From Pacificoceanicola sp049341065 (GTDB lineage Bacteria; Pseudomonadota; Alphaproteobacteria; Rhodobacterales; Rhodobacteraceae), in the NCBI RefSeq assembly GCF_049341065.1, contig NZ_JBMPIX010000003.1, forward strand, positions 310,001-374,000: a DNA stretch of 64,000 nt, given 5' to 3'. Position numbers and translations under genes: made by a program. Positions 63,766 through 64,000 of this stretch are shown here, in pieces. Numbering within the stretch: the stretch's first letter is position 1; each line of letters begins with the position of its first letter. The notes beneath the pieces are model-generated. The model did not search any database. It saw only the letters and a list, made by a program, of their open reading frames with translations, and had not been told where the DNA came from.

Positions 63766-64000
63766 GCGCGTTTTCCTTTCCCTATCGTATTGCCCCGACG
63801 GGCCGCACCGCCAGCACGGACCGCGAAGGCCAGATCCGCGATATGGTCGAACAGATCCTCTTTACCCCCAAAGGGTCGCGGATCAACCGCCCGGAATTTG
63901 GCGCCGGGATGCATGAACTGCTGTTTTCCGAAAACGCGCCGGAAATCGCGGCTGCGGCGCAGCACATGGTGCAGGCCGGGTTGCAGCAATGGCTGGCCGA
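63762..64000 (+). CDS. gp25-like baseplate wedge protein (Afp9-like), truncated by window end
   Basis: Only the first 79 residues are visible. They contain FSFPYRIAPTGRTASTD, IRDMVEQILFTPKGSRINR and PEFGAGMHELLFSENAP, the typical core of gp25/gpW-type baseplate proteins. Full-length relatives have about 110-140 residues, so roughly half is missing to the right. The ATG overlaps the PAAR-like stop by four bases. Confidence 0.85.
   Translation, partial: MSAFSFPYRIAPTGRTASTDREGQIRDMVEQILFTPKGSRINRPEFGAGMHELLFSENAPEIAAAAQHMVQAGLQQWLA

Noticed and set aside
49779..64000. Interpretation as a prophage or R-type tailocin
   Set aside because: DUF4157, DUF4255 and the AAA+ ATPase are eCIS hallmarks, and no capsid, terminase, integrase, holin or endolysin is seen. 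The window ends inside the locus, so the far side cannot be examined.
49779..64000. Interpretation as a type VI secretion system
   Set aside because: There is no TssJLM membrane complex, ClpV or TssB/TssC split sheath; the sheath is a single gp18-like protein.

Overview
The window looks like chromosomal DNA of an alphaproteobacterium of the Rhodobacterales (roseobacter group). The grounds are high GC, the style of the encoded proteins (Hint-domain protein, IalB-like protein, COG4091 oxidoreductase, PQQ alcohol-oxidation cluster, form II CODH-like genes) and a recurring intergenic element that I associate with this family. About 61 protein genes are supported. I see no tRNA, rRNA, CRISPR array, insertion sequence or integrase.

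Layout. 1-2.6 kb: site-2-protease-like membrane protease, ssb, and a lytic transglycosylase. 2.6-10.2 kb: an oligopeptide-type ABC importer on the minus strand (Tat-exported binding protein, two permeases, a double ATPase) with an AraC regulator. 10.2-25.7 kb: housekeeping and envelope genes: miaA, then pyrH, frr, uppS, cdsA, dxr, rseP, a 43-residue membrane microprotein, bamA, skp-like, fabZ, lpxA, lpxI, lpxB. A GlxA-type regulator and a Hint-domain gene on the opposite strand separate pyrH from frr. 25.8-29.8 kb: IalB-like protein, HerA-like ATPase, GFA-family protein and ChaC.

29.9-40.3 kb: a periplasmic alcohol-oxidation island. It holds a PQQ dehydrogenase, two cytochromes c, three different periplasmic binding proteins, an ABC-2 exporter pair, an importer ATPase without a neighbouring permease, a beta-propeller protein and a Sel1 protein. 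Three of its promoter regions share the core GGTCGTA, which suggests one common regulator encoded outside the window. 40.4-44.8 kb: coxG-coxS-coxL-coxM of the form II (AYRGAGR) type. 45-49.3 kb: a leishmanolysin-like metalloprotease, glutaryl-CoA dehydrogenase and a COG4091 oxidoreductase.

49.8-64.0 kb: after an AT-rich gene-free leader (38% GC over 49501-49740 by my count) comes the left part of an extracellular contractile injection system (eCIS): one sheath, one tube, a four-cysteine protein, a proline/alanine-rich linker, a DUF4255 terminator protein, an AAA+ ATPase, a small protein, a 1140-residue DUF4157 (eCIS core) protein, tube-adaptor and LysM-like proteins, a split spike (gpD-like plus OB-fold), a PAAR-like tip and a gp25-like protein cut by the window end. 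Nearly all these genes overlap by 1 or 4 bases, so they form one translationally coupled operon. This locus is the most unusual system here; baseplate J, fibre and tape-measure genes would be expected just beyond the right edge.
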